Below are positions 16,710-25,331 of a stretch of DNA of 43,226 nt, piece by piece. Each line of letters begins with the position of its first letter. Position 1 is the first letter of the stretch. Both the position numbers and the translations under genes were made by a program. The notes beneath the pieces were generated by a model, which ran no database searches, was not told where the DNA came from, and was given only the letters and a program-made list of their open reading frames with translations. Source of the DNA: PVC group bacterium (GTDB lineage: Bacteria > Verrucomicrobiota > Kiritimatiellia > CAIKKV01 > CAITUY01); the NCBI GenBank assembly GCA_945870225.1, contig CAMBRF010000023.1, positions 1 to 43,226 of the forward strand, read 5' to 3'.

Positions 16710-17737
16710 GCTTTCCCCTCAAGCGCCGCAAGGCGCTGTTCCAGTCCCGACACTTTCTTCTTCAACTCCGGAATGCGCATCATGTGGGCATGCGCCTTGC
16801 GCGCCTCATCATGCGGCATGGCGGGATAGCCCGAAACGAAAATCGCCGGCGGGATATCCTTGATCACCCCCGCCTGTGCGCCCACCACCGAGTCATGGCC
16901 CACATCCAGATGCCCGGCAACGCCCGCCTGTCCGCCCATCTGCACCCTCGCGCCAATATGCGAGCTGCCCGATATGCCCGCCTGGGCGGCGATAGCGACG
17001 TCCTCGCCAATCGTCACGTTGTGAGCCACCTGGACCAGGTTGTCGATCTTGGCCCCGTTCCCGATACGGGTTTCCCCGAAGCGGGCACGGTCGATCGTCG
17101 TATTGGCGCCGATTTCAACATCATCGCCCAACACCACGACTCCCACTTGAGGAACCTTCTTCCAATGTCCGGCATCCTTCACATATCCAAACCCATCGCT
17201 GCCGATAACGGCGCCATTGTGAAGGATCACACGATTGCCAACCCGAATATATTCTCTCAGCGACACATGGGGATAAAAGAGGCAATCCTCACCCACCACA
17301 CAATCCTGACCGATGTAACACCCGGCGACCAGCACCGAACGAGCGCCCACCTTGGCCCGGGAAGCAATGACACAATGAGGTCCGATATGGACGTCGGGCC
17401 CCAGAGTCACCCCGTCACCCACCACCGCCGTCGGATGGATTCCGGGCGCATAAGACACCGCCGGTCGCGCCATCCAGACTGCCACCTGGGCAAAGGCGGC
17501 ATCCGCACTCTTGACCCGGATCAGCGTCGCGGAAGTCTCCCCCTTCCAGGATTCGTTCACGAGCACGGCCGAAGCCCGCGTGGACTTCATCGCCGTCACA
17601 TAGCGCGGGTTGTGTAGGAACGTCAAGTCACCGGGACCGGCCTGATCCAGGGCCGCCACGCCCCTGATCTCGATCGTCCCTGTGCCTTCAAACCGACCGC
17701 CCAATTTCCGGGCAATCTCCTCGATTGTCAGCGCCAT
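16706..17737 (-). CDS. lpxD: UDP-3-O-(3-hydroxyacyl)glucosamine N-acyltransferase
   Basis: 343 residues, close to the 341 of the E. coli enzyme. It adds the N-linked hydroxyacyl chain in the third step of lipid A synthesis. After an N-terminal uridine-binding domain (1-100) come left-handed beta-helix hexapeptide repeats (about 100-310; VTLGPDVHIGPHCVIASRAKVGA). H239 in VQVAHNVTIGED lies at the catalytic position. A short C-terminal helix (PELKKKVSGLEQRLAALEG) follows. The ribosome-binding AAGGAG overlaps the skp stop codon, so the two are probably coupled. The bamA-skp-lpxD order is the same as in proteobacteria. Confidence 0.97.
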   Translation of the reverse strand: MALTIEEIARKLGGRFEGTGTIEIRGVAALDQAGPGDLTFLHNPRYVTAMKSTRASAVLVNESWKGETSATLIRVKSADAAFAQVAVWMARPAVSYAPGIHPTAVVGDGVTLGPDVHIGPHCVIASRAKVGARSVLVAGCYIGQDCVVGEDCLFYPHVSLREYIRVGNRVILHNGAVIGSDGFGYVKDAGHWKKVPQVGVVVLGDDVEIGANTTIDRARFGETRIGNGAKIDNLVQVAHNVTIGEDVAIAAQAGISGSSHIGARVQMGGQAGVAGHLDVGHDSVVGAQAGVIKDIPPAIFVSGYPAMPHDEARKAHAHMMRIPELKKKVSGLEQRLAALEGKA

Positions 17738-17742
17738 TGTCC

Positions 17743-18324
17743 TTACTCCTTGCCGGCAGGTTTGTCGGCATTAAGCAGCTTCAATACATCGGAGGTGATA
17801 TCCATCTTGGGGTCTGCGTACAGCACTGGCTCCAGCCCGTTCGACAGGAGCCCACCCTCCTCCAAGACCAGTGTATACAAGCCCTTTTCGGCGCATATTT
17901 TCACGGCGTCCTTGATGGCCCGGGCCAGTTCACCGTGGATCTTCCGCCCCTCGCCCTCGATCTGCTTTTTGCGGGTGGCGGCCTTTTCCCGGATCGTATT
18001 CTCGGACTCGATCACCTCGGCCAGTTTGGCTTCCGCCTGCTCGCGTTTCTTGTCGAGGGCCTCCTCGGTGAGGGCCTTGTTCTGGGTCTCGGCGCGCAGT
18101 GCTTCGAAATCCTGCTTCAGCTTTTTATGATCCTGCAGGAGTTTGTCCCGCTCGGCGGAAAAATCATCCAACTGTTGCTGGATATGGGTGTCCGCCATCT
18201 CGGTTTTGTAATATTCCTTCAGCAAACGGCTCCCATTGACCACCGCAATCCGGACCTCCCCCGCGTCCGCCAGTGCAACAACCAACCCCAGCACCGCCAT
18301 TGTCAGCAAAGCTCGTGTCTTCAA
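17743..18324 (-). CDS. skp: OmpH/Skp-family periplasmic chaperone
   Basis: I chose a TTG start at 18324 because AAGGAG lies a few bases upstream and the protein then begins directly with a signal peptide (KTRALLTMAVLGLVVALADAG). The ATG at 18351 would put charged residues first and overlap bamA. The product is about 193 residues. After VRIAVVNGSRLLKEY, typical of the Skp trimer base, it is a long charged coiled coil (about 55-135) that forms tentacle arms holding unfolded outer-membrane proteins. It lies between bamA and lpxD, the standard location, and works with the BAM complex. Confidence 0.88.
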   Translation of the reverse strand: MKTRALLTMAVLGLVVALADAGEVRIAVVNGSRLLKEYYKTEMADTHIQQQLDDFSAERDKLLQDHKKLKQDFEALRAETQNKALTEEALDKKREQAEAKLAEVIESENTIREKAATRKKQIEGEGRKIHGELARAIKDAVKICAEKGLYTLVLEEGGLLSNGLEPVLYADPKMDITSDVLKLLNADKPAGKE

Positions 18325-18340
18325 CGTGGCTCCTTTCCTG

Positions 18341-20671
18341 TCAGAATCCATACCCTATCCAAAAGCTCCAGTTCTCCGTACGGGACCGCGGATCATCTTT
18401 CTCCACAGGCCAGGCGTAGTCAAACCGTATCGGAAAACCGGGAATATCCAGACGCAGCCCCAACCCGGCACCGGCGGCCAGATTCCCCAGATCAAACTCG
18501 TACGGATCAAACCACACATTGCCGATATCGTAGAAGCCAGCCATCCTGAGCTTGGGGGCACCCGGCATCGGGATGGAGTACTCGGCGCTGGCCAAGGCAA
18601 AACTCTGTCCGCCGCACGGTCGGATGTCCCCGCTTCCGTCAGCGCGCTCCGCCTTGGGCCCCACCCACCGGTACCGGAAACCCCTGACGGTGCGTGACCC
18701 GCCCATGAACAAACGCTCGGACAGCGGAACCTCTTCCGTGTCGCCATAGGCATCCAGCACTTCCACCTTTGTGCGCACGCTGAGGACGTGATGCCACCAC
18801 AAGGGCACATAAACCGTCCCCCCCGCTTCGAGGTCATACAAATCGGTATCAAACCCCATGGGCCCGCCCATGACGGTTCCCGTGGCATACGTCCGCGCCC
18901 CGTGGGTCGGCACAAAGAAATTATCGCGGGTATCCCGGCTCCACGTCACGGCCAGCGAGCTGGCCACCCGCTCGGGTTCGGCAAAGCTGAACGCATTGGT
19001 TTCATCGCCGTCGACCACGAAATAGGCATTCGTATCCGTCACATCCTTGATACTGACCTGCTCCAGTCGATACTTGAAATCAAGCCGGTTCGGACCGCCG
19101 AGCGGGACCCCCAACCCCAGGGCACCGCCCTGCCGCTGCACATCGTAATCCCGGTCATTGATCCGGGTGCGGTACAGGTCCGTACTCAACGAAAGCCTGC
19201 GATCCAGAAACCAGGGTTCTACGAACGACAACGTGTACGACTCGCGGGTCGAACCAAATTCCGCCCGCAGCTTGATCTTCTCCCCGGCCCCCATGAACGG
19301 CCGCCCCCGGATGTCGAAGTTACCCTGACTGACCTCGACAAACCCGATGAGCTTATCAATACTCGAGAAACCCGCCCCCGCCATGAACTGGCCGGTGCGC
19401 TGCTCCTCCACGTCGAAAACAATATCGCTCCGGTTGGAGACCGCCCCCTCGTCGGATGCGGTTACGTTTGAGAAAAAGCCGATGTTACGCAGGCGGTTCT
19501 CGCTCTTGCGGATCCGCACCCCGTCAAACTTCTCGCCGGGATAGACCAGCAACTCGCGGCGGATAACCTTGTCCTTCGTGACACTATTACCCCGGATGAG
19601 CACATTGCGGATATACGTCAGCCGCCCCTCCGACAGCACAAAGCGGATGTCAACATCGCCGGCCTTTGCCTTCAAATCCAGACGGGGGCTAACCAGTGTA
19701 TCCATGTACCCCCGGCTCTCATAGTAGTCCCGGATGGCCTCAGCCGCCTTGTTTATACCGGTGGATGATGCCACCGCGCCCCCTTTGAGATCCGCCGCCA
19801 CCAGCAGGGCCGTTTCCGGGAACACCGTGGCCCCGGTCACCGTCACACGCGCCACACGGTAACAGACGCCTTCAACAATCGGGATCGTGACACTGAATTT
19901 TCCGGGCGAGGTTTCCTTGATCACCGGCGCCTTGATTTCGACATCCAGGTAGCCGCGGTCCTTATACACAGCACGAATACGCTCACACCCGGCCTTCAGT
20001 TCCTCGGTGTCGTAGGGCGTCTTCCGGAACCATCCGATCGGGTTCCACCACGCGGGTAGATCCATGGCCTCGCGTAACGCGGAGTATTCGACCACAACGG
20101 CGCCCGGGAACCGGATCTCCCTTACACTGCGCGGCGTCCCCTCATTGATCTTCACGGTCAGCAAGGCCAGCCCGGCTTTTTCGTCCGTCACGTCCAGCGC
20201 CCACTTGACTGTCACAAACCCGTATAAGCGCTTCCGGTATTCTTCCTTAACCTTAACCACCCGCGCCGCCACAACTGGATCATCAAAAAAATCGCCGGGA
20301 TTCAATCCCAACATGTCACGCACCTTGTTTTCACCCAGTTCCTCAGCGCCGATAATCTTCACGGGCTGGATCAGCTTGAACTTCATTTTTACGGCGTAAC
20401 TCAGGATCACCCCGCTGGGCGAAGGCTCCACCTCGGCCCTCACGTCCGAAAACCGCCCTGACTCAAGAAGGTTACGAACGTCACCTGCCAGAGCATTCCG
20501 GTCCAGTTCCTGTCCTGCACGGGAGCTGACATACGAGCGGACCAGAGCCTCGTCCACCACGACGGAACCCAGGCTTCGGACTTTGACATCCTTGATCACG
20601 TCGGCGTGCGCGCCCAACGTGCCGGCCAGGGCCAGCATCAGCCACAGACATACGGTGCACCGGAATCTCAT
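18341..20671 (-). CDS. bamA: Outer membrane protein assembly factor BamA
   Basis: 776 residues. A signal peptide (LWLMLALAGTLGAHAD) is followed by about five POTRA domains (roughly 25-420) containing repeated motifs of the type VVVDEALVRSYVSSRAG, GFVTVKWAL and RGNSVTKDKVIRRELLVYPGE. A 16-stranded Omp85 barrel follows. The loop-6 motif is VRGFRYRWVGP (VRGF), and the protein ends in a terminal aromatic (WSFWIGYGF), as expected of an outer-membrane barrel. It inserts barrel proteins into the outer membrane. Its ATG overlaps the dnaB stop by four bases, and the skp gene starts just past its end. Confidence 0.97.
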   Translation of the reverse strand: MRFRCTVCLWLMLALAGTLGAHADVIKDVKVRSLGSVVVDEALVRSYVSSRAGQELDRNALAGDVRNLLESGRFSDVRAEVEPSPSGVILSYAVKMKFKLIQPVKIIGAEELGENKVRDMLGLNPGDFFDDPVVAARVVKVKEEYRKRLYGFVTVKWALDVTDEKAGLALLTVKINEGTPRSVREIRFPGAVVVEYSALREAMDLPAWWNPIGWFRKTPYDTEELKAGCERIRAVYKDRGYLDVEIKAPVIKETSPGKFSVTIPIVEGVCYRVARVTVTGATVFPETALLVAADLKGGAVASSTGINKAAEAIRDYYESRGYMDTLVSPRLDLKAKAGDVDIRFVLSEGRLTYIRNVLIRGNSVTKDKVIRRELLVYPGEKFDGVRIRKSENRLRNIGFFSNVTASDEGAVSNRSDIVFDVEEQRTGQFMAGAGFSSIDKLIGFVEVSQGNFDIRGRPFMGAGEKIKLRAEFGSTRESYTLSFVEPWFLDRRLSLSTDLYRTRINDRDYDVQRQGGALGLGVPLGGPNRLDFKYRLEQVSIKDVTDTNAYFVVDGDETNAFSFAEPERVASSLAVTWSRDTRDNFFVPTHGARTYATGTVMGGPMGFDTDLYDLEAGGTVYVPLWWHHVLSVRTKVEVLDAYGDTEEVPLSERLFMGGSRTVRGFRYRWVGPKAERADGSGDIRPCGGQSFALASAEYSIPMPGAPKLRMAGFYDIGNVWFDPYEFDLGNLAAGAGLGLRLDIPGFPIRFDYAWPVEKDDPRSRTENWSFWIGYGF

Positions 20672-22098
20672 CCTGTTTCCTCCTGCAGGTAGGTGGGTTG
20701 GATAGACGCCTCATCCATCCCGCGCGCGCCGTCACGGAACCGGGTATAATCCTCATCGAATTCCATGCGGATATCCTCGTGGGCCGGCCCGTTACGATTC
20801 TTCGCCACATCCACGTAAGCCAGGGTCCGGTTGTCGTGTTCCGGGTCCCCCACGATCCGGCAGGGGCGTCGCAGCAACAGGACCATATCCGCATCCTGCT
20901 CGATCGATCCCGAATCCCGCAAATCGGAGAGCTTGGGCTTCTCCGTCGTGCCCCGTGATTCCGGCGCCCGGCTGAGCTGGCTGAGGACCAGCACCGGCAC
21001 GCCAAGTTCCTTGGCCATCGCCTTCAGTCCGGCCGAGACCATGGTGATTTCAACCTGCCGCCCATGCCTGGAAAACTCGGGGGCCCGCAGCAATTGCAGA
21101 TAATCGACCACGATCAGCTCGACATTGTGCTTCGCCCGCATCCGCCGCGCCCGCGCCCGCAGTTCGGTGATTTCCAAACCGGCCGAGTCGTCGAGATAGA
21201 TGGGTGCCCGCACCAGGACATCCGCCGCCTGGATCAGCTTACGGTGGTTCACTTCCGAGATGAACCCGTCGTCAATCCGGTGGGCTGAAACCTCGGCCCG
21301 GCAGCACACCATCCGCTTGACCAGATCCACGCAGGACATTTCAAGGCTGAACACCGCAACCGGCCTCGGGCGGTTAGTCGGGTCGCCCTTGCCGAGCGCC
21401 GCATTTTCCACGATGTTCATCGCGAGCGAGGTCTTCCCCATCGAGGGACGTGCCGCCAGTACGATCATGTTGCCGGGCTTCATACCCTTCATGGTATCGT
21501 CCAGATTGCGGTACCCCGTGGGGACCCCCTGGAACCCGCGATGCTCGTTATCGAACAACGCCACGATTTCGTGGACCAGATCCGGCCAGGCGCGCATCTG
21601 CCCGTGCTGGTGGGCCGTGATGTCGAAAAAGGACTGTTCCGCCTGCCCCAACACGGACTGGGCATCCGCCTCGGGCTCATAGCAGATGCGCTCCGCATCG
21701 CGCGCTGCGTGAATCACCGACCGCAGCAGTGCCTTGTCGCGCACGATGGTGATGTAATATTCGGCATGCGCCGAGGTCGGCGTGGCGTCCACGATCCGGT
21801 TCAGCGCGGCCGGCCCGCCCAACCGGTCCAGAACCCCGCTACCCCTCAGGCGTTCGCTGATGGTCAGCAGATCAATGGGACGCCCGTCGCGGGACATCTC
21901 CTGCATCGCCTCGAAAATGGCGCGGTAGGCAGGGACATAAAACGATTCAGGGACCAGTTGCCGCTCGATGCACAGGTCCATGACCTTATCGGCATCGAGC
22001 AACACGGCCCCCAGCACCCCCCGCTCGGCGTCCTCGCTGTGGGGCGGCACGCGCTCGACGCGCGGCGCCACGGGCGAGACAGGGGCATCATTGGACAT
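20668..22098 (-). CDS. dnaB: Replicative DNA helicase DnaB
   Basis: 476 residues. The N-terminal helical domain begins PPHSEDAERGVLGAVLLD, the DnaB hallmark. The RecA-like motor has Walker A AARPSMGKTS (about 215-224), VFSLEMS, and Walker B LIVVDYLQLL. LSQLSRAPESR and LSDLRDSGSIEQDADMVLLL complete the family motifs. The hexamer unwinds DNA ahead of the polymerase. No intein is present. It follows rplI by four bases in the conserved rpsF-ssb-rpsR-rplI-dnaB block and overlaps bamA by four bases, which physically joins replication and outer-membrane biogenesis genes. Confidence 0.98.
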   Translation of the reverse strand: MSNDAPVSPVAPRVERVPPHSEDAERGVLGAVLLDADKVMDLCIERQLVPESFYVPAYRAIFEAMQEMSRDGRPIDLLTISERLRGSGVLDRLGGPAALNRIVDATPTSAHAEYYITIVRDKALLRSVIHAARDAERICYEPEADAQSVLGQAEQSFFDITAHQHGQMRAWPDLVHEIVALFDNEHRGFQGVPTGYRNLDDTMKGMKPGNMIVLAARPSMGKTSLAMNIVENAALGKGDPTNRPRPVAVFSLEMSCVDLVKRMVCCRAEVSAHRIDDGFISEVNHRKLIQAADVLVRAPIYLDDSAGLEITELRARARRMRAKHNVELIVVDYLQLLRAPEFSRHGRQVEITMVSAGLKAMAKELGVPVLVLSQLSRAPESRGTTEKPKLSDLRDSGSIEQDADMVLLLRRPCRIVGDPEHDNRTLAYVDVAKNRNGPAHEDIRMEFDEDYTRFRDGARGMDEASIQPTYLQEETG

Positions 22099-22102
22099 GG
22101 AT

Positions 22103-22552
22103 CTATTCCTGAACGACCCAGACCTTGATCACGGCGTCGACGTCAGGATGAATCCTGATCTTCACCTCGAACACGCCGAGTTCCTTGATCGGGTTCTCAA
22201 GCTGGACCGCATGCTTATCGACATCAAATCCCTGCGAAGCGAGAAGCTTCAGGATATCGGACGATGTCACCGAGCCGAACAGTTTCTCCCCTTCACCCAC
22301 TTTCATGGTGACCGTGAAAGAACCCTTTTCGATGGCGGCCGCACGCACCTTGGCCTCGTCCAAAGCGACCTTCAGCTCGGCTTCGCGCACCTTCTGGAGC
22401 TTGGCCAGCTGACGGCGCGTGGAATCATTCACAGGGGCCGCGAGCTTCTTGGGAATGAGGTAATTCCGGGCAAACCCGTCCGTGACGCGCACGACCTGTC
22501 CCTGGTTACCGAGATCCTTGACATCCTGCATCAAAAGTACTTCTACTGCCAT
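22103..22552 (-). CDS. rplI: Ribosomal protein bL9
   Basis: The ATG at 22552 is preceded by GGAGG, giving 149 residues like other L9 proteins. The N-terminal rRNA-binding domain contains VLLMQDVKDLGNQGQVVRVTDGFARNYLIPKKLA, essentially the L9 signature. A long connecting helix with many Lys/Glu and a C-terminal domain (GSVTSSDILKLLASQGFDVDKHAVQL) follow. The gap of 134 bases from rpsR is the largest inside this ribosomal block and contains a near-palindrome (GGGGATGATCATTCCC) but no clear terminator. Confidence 0.97.
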   Translation of the reverse strand: MAVEVLLMQDVKDLGNQGQVVRVTDGFARNYLIPKKLAAPVNDSTRRQLAKLQKVREAELKVALDEAKVRAAAIEKGSFTVTMKVGEGEKLFGSVTSSDILKLLASQGFDVDKHAVQLENPIKELGVFEVKIRIHPDVDAVIKVWVVQE

Positions 22553-22686
22553 TGGTGTATCCTCCAAATCATTGCCACCCTAAAGTTGGCCGTGCCAGGC
22601 CCTGCCTGATCGGGAATGATCATCCCCGCCGACCGTCCCTCTGTTTCCTGCCTCCCGCTCCGGACGCTCGCCGGGGCGGATTCAGT

Positions 22687-22926
22687 CTAGCGCAACAGTC
22701 CCATGACGCGCGCCCGCCGGATGGCCCGGGCAACGGTCCGTTGCTGCGGCGGCGTCGCCCCGGTGAATCGGGCTGGCAGGATCTTCCCCTGCTCGGAAAC
22801 AAACTTCCGTAACAGATCGTAATCGCGGGGATCGATCTCTTTCAGTTCCGTCTGCGGCACACGCCGCTTGGACACCATCGCATTGTTATCCCTGGTCTCT
22901 CGGTCTCGACTCGCCATTGGTTTCAT
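22687..22926 (-). CDS. rpsR: Ribosomal protein bS18
   Basis: 79 residues, basic. The core [45 protein letters not shown] is the canonical S18 fold that pairs with S6 in the 30S platform. The ATG at 22926 has AAGGAG six bases upstream, 11 bases after the ssb stop. It carries no zinc-ligand cysteines. It lies in the standard rpsF-ssb-rpsR order. Confidence 0.97.
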   Translation of the reverse strand: MKPMASRDRETRDNNAMVSKRRVPQTELKEIDPRDYDLLRKFVSEQGKILPARFTGATPPQQRTVARAIRRARVMGLLR

Positions 22927-22937
22927 TACTTACTCCT

Positions 22938-23405
22938 TCAAAAAGGTAAATTGTCTTCGTCGCCGCCACCCTCAACCGGTATCGCGGCCACCCCGCCCAA
23001 ATCTTCTCCAGCCTGCGCCCGCTCCGGCGCCTCACCCTTGCCGCCCGCTTCCGCCGTGTCGCTGTACTCGGCATTCCGGGGCGCACCGATGAACTGAGTA
23101 CGATCAGCCACCACCCTCAGCCGGTTGCTCTTCTGTCCATCCTTCTCCCATTCCTCGTATTGCAACCGTCCATCAACCAGCAGGGGCGATCCCTTCGAAA
23201 GATACTGCCCGCACGCCTCTCCCTGGCGCCCCCATACCACCACATTTACATAACAGGTCTCGTCCCGCTCCTCGCCGGTCGTGGTCTTGAACCGCCGGCT
23301 GATCGCCAGGCGCAATTCGCAGACTGCCTGCCCGGACTTCAGATACCTGACCTCCGGGTCTCGGGTCAGGTTACCAATCAGAAACACACGGTTCAGCGTC
23401 GCCAT
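22938..23405 (-). CDS. ssb: Single-stranded DNA-binding protein
   Basis: 155 residues. The OB fold (about 1-108) begins MATLNRVFLIGNLTRDPEVRYL and includes VNVVVWGRQGEACGQYLSKGSPLLVDGRL. An acidic, Gly-rich linker leads to the C-terminal DNLPF, the conserved hook that recruits replication and repair partners (usually DDIPF). It is placed between rpsF and rpsR as in many bacteria. The N-terminal sequence is close to SSB forms I associate with the PVC group, but that is an impression only. Confidence 0.96.
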   Translation of the reverse strand: MATLNRVFLIGNLTRDPEVRYLKSGQAVCELRLAISRRFKTTTGEERDETCYVNVVVWGRQGEACGQYLSKGSPLLVDGRLQYEEWEKDGQKSNRLRVVADRTQFIGAPRNAEYSDTAEAGGKGEAPERAQAGEDLGGVAAIPVEGGGDEDNLPF

Positions 23406-23422
23406 CGATCACCCGCTTTTCG

Positions 23423-23878
23423 TCACGGGGTTGCCGGGGCACGATCACTGCGTACATACCGCTCGCCACGGTCGCGCGATCCGCCTTCGTACCGGTCGCC
23501 ACGATCCCGGGATCCGCCTTCATAGCGGTCAGTGCGCTCGTAGCGGCTGGGAGCCGTCGCCGCACTCACAGGCGGCGTCTTCTTGGCCATCTCCGCGCTC
23601 AGTTTCACAATCTGGACGCGGAAAATTTCATCGATGAGGGCATACCGCGCATTGAGGGCCGCCAGCTTGCTGCCATCCATTTGAAAGGCGACGGCCACAT
23701 AAAAGCCCGTTTCCTTCTTCTGCATGGTCCGGGCAAACGGACGCCGGCCCATATCGCGGGTCGCCGTCACCTTGCCGCCGTGTTTTTCGATTTCGCCCGT
23801 CACGTGGGCGACCATCTCCTTCACGCGCTCCTCCTGCACCGACTCGCCGAAAATGAAAAGTCCTTCGTATGTATTCAC
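23423..23878 (-). CDS. rpsF: Ribosomal protein bS6 with RYEGGSRDRG-repeat tail
   Basis: The GTG start at 23878 shares its G with the pth stop codon, and GGAGGTAAGG just upstream is a strong ribosome-binding site. The product is 151 residues. The S6 ferredoxin-like domain occupies about 1-100 (NTYEGLFIFGESVQEERVK, GRRPFARTMQKKETGFYVAVAFQMDG, DEIFRVQIVKL). The remaining tail is Arg/Gly/Asp-rich, with two consecutive 11-residue copies of RYEGGSRDRGD and partial copies around them, resembling RGG-type RNA-binding segments. S6 binds S18 in the 30S platform. The tail length differs among species and its role here is unknown. Confidence 0.95.
   Translation of the reverse strand: MNTYEGLFIFGESVQEERVKEMVAHVTGEIEKHGGKVTATRDMGRRPFARTMQKKETGFYVAVAFQMDGSKLAALNARYALIDEIFRVQIVKLSAEMAKKTPPVSAATAPSRYERTDRYEGGSRDRGDRYEGGSRDRGERYVRSDRAPATP
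23460..23525. repeat. two 33-bp tandem repeats inside rpsF
   Basis: Positions 23460-23492 and 23493-23525 are near-identical 33-base units with only a few mismatches. They encode the 11-residue RYEGGSRDRGD/E repeats of the S6 C-terminal tail. A degenerate third copy may extend to about 23545. Because the unit is a multiple of three, slippage or unequal crossing-over would change tail length without a frameshift. Confidence 0.9.
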
Positions 23879-24501
23879 TATTCCTTACCTCCTGCCATTA
23901 CATCTTTTTCGCCGGCTGACTCTGTCCGCCGCGTATTGAACCGGTTCATCGCCCTTTCCGCGCCATGCTCGATCCAGCATAACACGGCATCTGCCGCTTC
24001 CTTGACAGCTTTTTCCGCCTCGCTCCACTCCTCGCGCCCAAAAGCATTCAGCACGTGCTTTACCAGATCGGCTCCGGGCTTCCCTCTCCCGATCCCCACC
24101 CTCAGCCGTCCAAAATCACTCGTCCCAAGCACCTCGGCGATCGACTCGAGTCCCCGGTGTCCGCCACTGCTGCCCTGCTTGCGCATCCGCAAGGCACCCA
24201 GCGGCAAATCCGCATCGTCCGCCACCACCAACAGGTCCGCCGGTCCCAATTTCCGGTAGCCCAAGCTCGCCCCCACCGATCGGCCGCTTTCGTTCATGAA
24301 CGTCTGCGGTTCCACCAGCAGAAGATCCTGCCCGGCATACTGCGCCGAACCGGTCATCGCCTGAAATCGTCCACTCAACCGCATCCGGCAACCCAGCCGT
24401 CCAGCCAGGCTGTCCACCACCATGAACCCCATGTTATGCGGCGTTCGCGCGTACGCTTCCCCCGGATTGCCAAGACCGACTACGACTTTCACGAGCACCA
24501 T
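23878..24501 (-). CDS. pth: Peptidyl-tRNA hydrolase
   Basis: 207 residues. It cleaves peptidyl-tRNA released from ribosomes, recycling the tRNA. The signatures are VVVGLGNPGEAYARTPHNMGFMVVD (with N12 and catalytic H22), PQTFMNESGRSVG, and VVADDADLPLGALRMRKQGSSGGHRGLESI, which holds the acidic and substrate-binding residues. KPGADLVKHVLNAF follows. Its stop shares a base with the rpsF start. It is downstream of rplY, the same order as in many bacteria (prs-rplY-pth). Confidence 0.96.
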   Translation of the reverse strand: MVLVKVVVGLGNPGEAYARTPHNMGFMVVDSLAGRLGCRMRLSGRFQAMTGSAQYAGQDLLLVEPQTFMNESGRSVGASLGYRKLGPADLLVVADDADLPLGALRMRKQGSSGGHRGLESIAEVLGTSDFGRLRVGIGRGKPGADLVKHVLNAFGREEWSEAEKAVKEAADAVLCWIEHGAERAMNRFNTRRTESAGEKDVMAGGKE

Positions 24502-24551
24502 CCGGGAAAGAAAATCCCTTTACCCGGGGCCCAACCGGCCCCCGGACAACC

Positions 24552-25304
24552 TTAAGCCTTCTTTTCCTTGGCCGGTGCGCCCCCCTTGGCCGGCGCGCCT
24601 CCCTTAGCCGGGGCACCGCCCTTGGCTGGTGCGCCGCCCTTGGCCGGCGCGGCGCCCTCAGCGCCCTCTTCTTCCTTCTTCTTGCCAATGACTTCAGGCG
24701 TTGCTGCAGCCGCCGCATCAGCCGCCACCTCTTCAACCTTCTCTTCGCGCGGCGCCACAACGGTCGCCACAGCGACGTCGCCGGAGGTTATCACCGTAAA
24801 TTTCGAATCGACCTTCAGGTCGCGAATCATAAGCGTGCTGCCAAGACTCAGGCCGGAAACGTCCACCTCGATCGACTCCACGAGGTCGCCGGGAAGACAG
24901 TCCACCTCGACGTGACGCAGAAGATGTTCCAGAATACCGCCGCCCTGGGAAACCCCGATCGGATCCCCCTGAAGCGACAGGGAAATCGTCACGCGCATCT
25001 TCTTGGTCATCGAAATCTCGACAAAGTCGGCATGCAGCACGCCGCCCATGACCGCCTCGTGCTGGACTTCGCGCAGGAGCGCCTTGGTTACGCCCTCGCC
25101 CTCAACATCCAGATCGATAATCAGATTCTCACTGGCATGATGCTTGAGCATCGTATCGAAGTCACGCCGGTTGATCCTGAGTGAACGCGCGCCTCTTTCC
25201 CCATAGACCACGGCGGGCATCCATCCGGTCTTCCGAAGTGATTTCGCCGCGGACGTGCCCGAGGTTTCGCGCTTGCCTGCTGCCAATTTGATTTCCTTAG
25301 CCAT
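24552..25304 (-). CDS. rplY: Ribosomal protein bL25 (CTC/TL5 form) with GGAPAK-repeat tail
   Basis: 250 residues, the long two-domain Ctc/TL5 type. The N-terminal 5S rRNA-binding domain includes KLAAGKRETSGTSAAKSLRKTGWMPAVVYG. A beta-rich second domain follows (about 95-185; VDCLPGDLVESIEVDVSGLSLG). The tail is first Ala/Glu-rich, then has five consecutive GGAPAK-type units and ends EKKA. Tails of low complexity occur in L25 of several phyla, but the regularity here is striking. It sits 28 bases downstream of prs. Confidence 0.94.
   Translation of the reverse strand: MAKEIKLAAGKRETSGTSAAKSLRKTGWMPAVVYGERGARSLRINRRDFDTMLKHHASENLIIDLDVEGEGVTKALLREVQHEAVMGGVLHADFVEISMTKKMRVTISLSLQGDPIGVSQGGGILEHLLRHVEVDCLPGDLVESIEVDVSGLSLGSTLMIRDLKVDSKFTVITSGDVAVATVVAPREEKVEEVAADAAAAATPEVIGKKKEEEGAEGAAPAKGGAPAKGGAPAKGGAPAKGGAPAKEKKA
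24567..24656. repeat. five 18-bp tandem repeats inside rplY
   Basis: Five consecutive 18-base units (24567-24584, 24585-24602, 24603-24620, 24621-24638, 24639-24656) of the form CTTGGCCGGYGCGCCNCC on the plus strand. They encode GGAPAK hexapeptides at the C-terminus of L25. Most differences are at third codon positions, indicating that the peptide is conserved while the DNA drifts. Confidence 0.92.
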
Positions 25305-25331
25305 ACTTACCTCTTCCTTCTACTGACTTTG

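Noticed and set aside
20668-22098. Intein in DnaB, RecA or NrdJ
   Set aside because: All three have uninterrupted motifs and normal lengths.
22553-22686. S6:S18-binding leader or regulatory RNA between rpsR and rplI
   Set aside because: A near-palindrome exists but I could not identify the known CCG-bulge motif, and known leaders lie upstream of rpsF rather than here.
24502-24551. GC-rich hairpin between rplY and pth as a terminator
   Set aside because: CCGGGG/CCCCGG can pair but no T-run follows, and the flanking genes appear cotranscribed.
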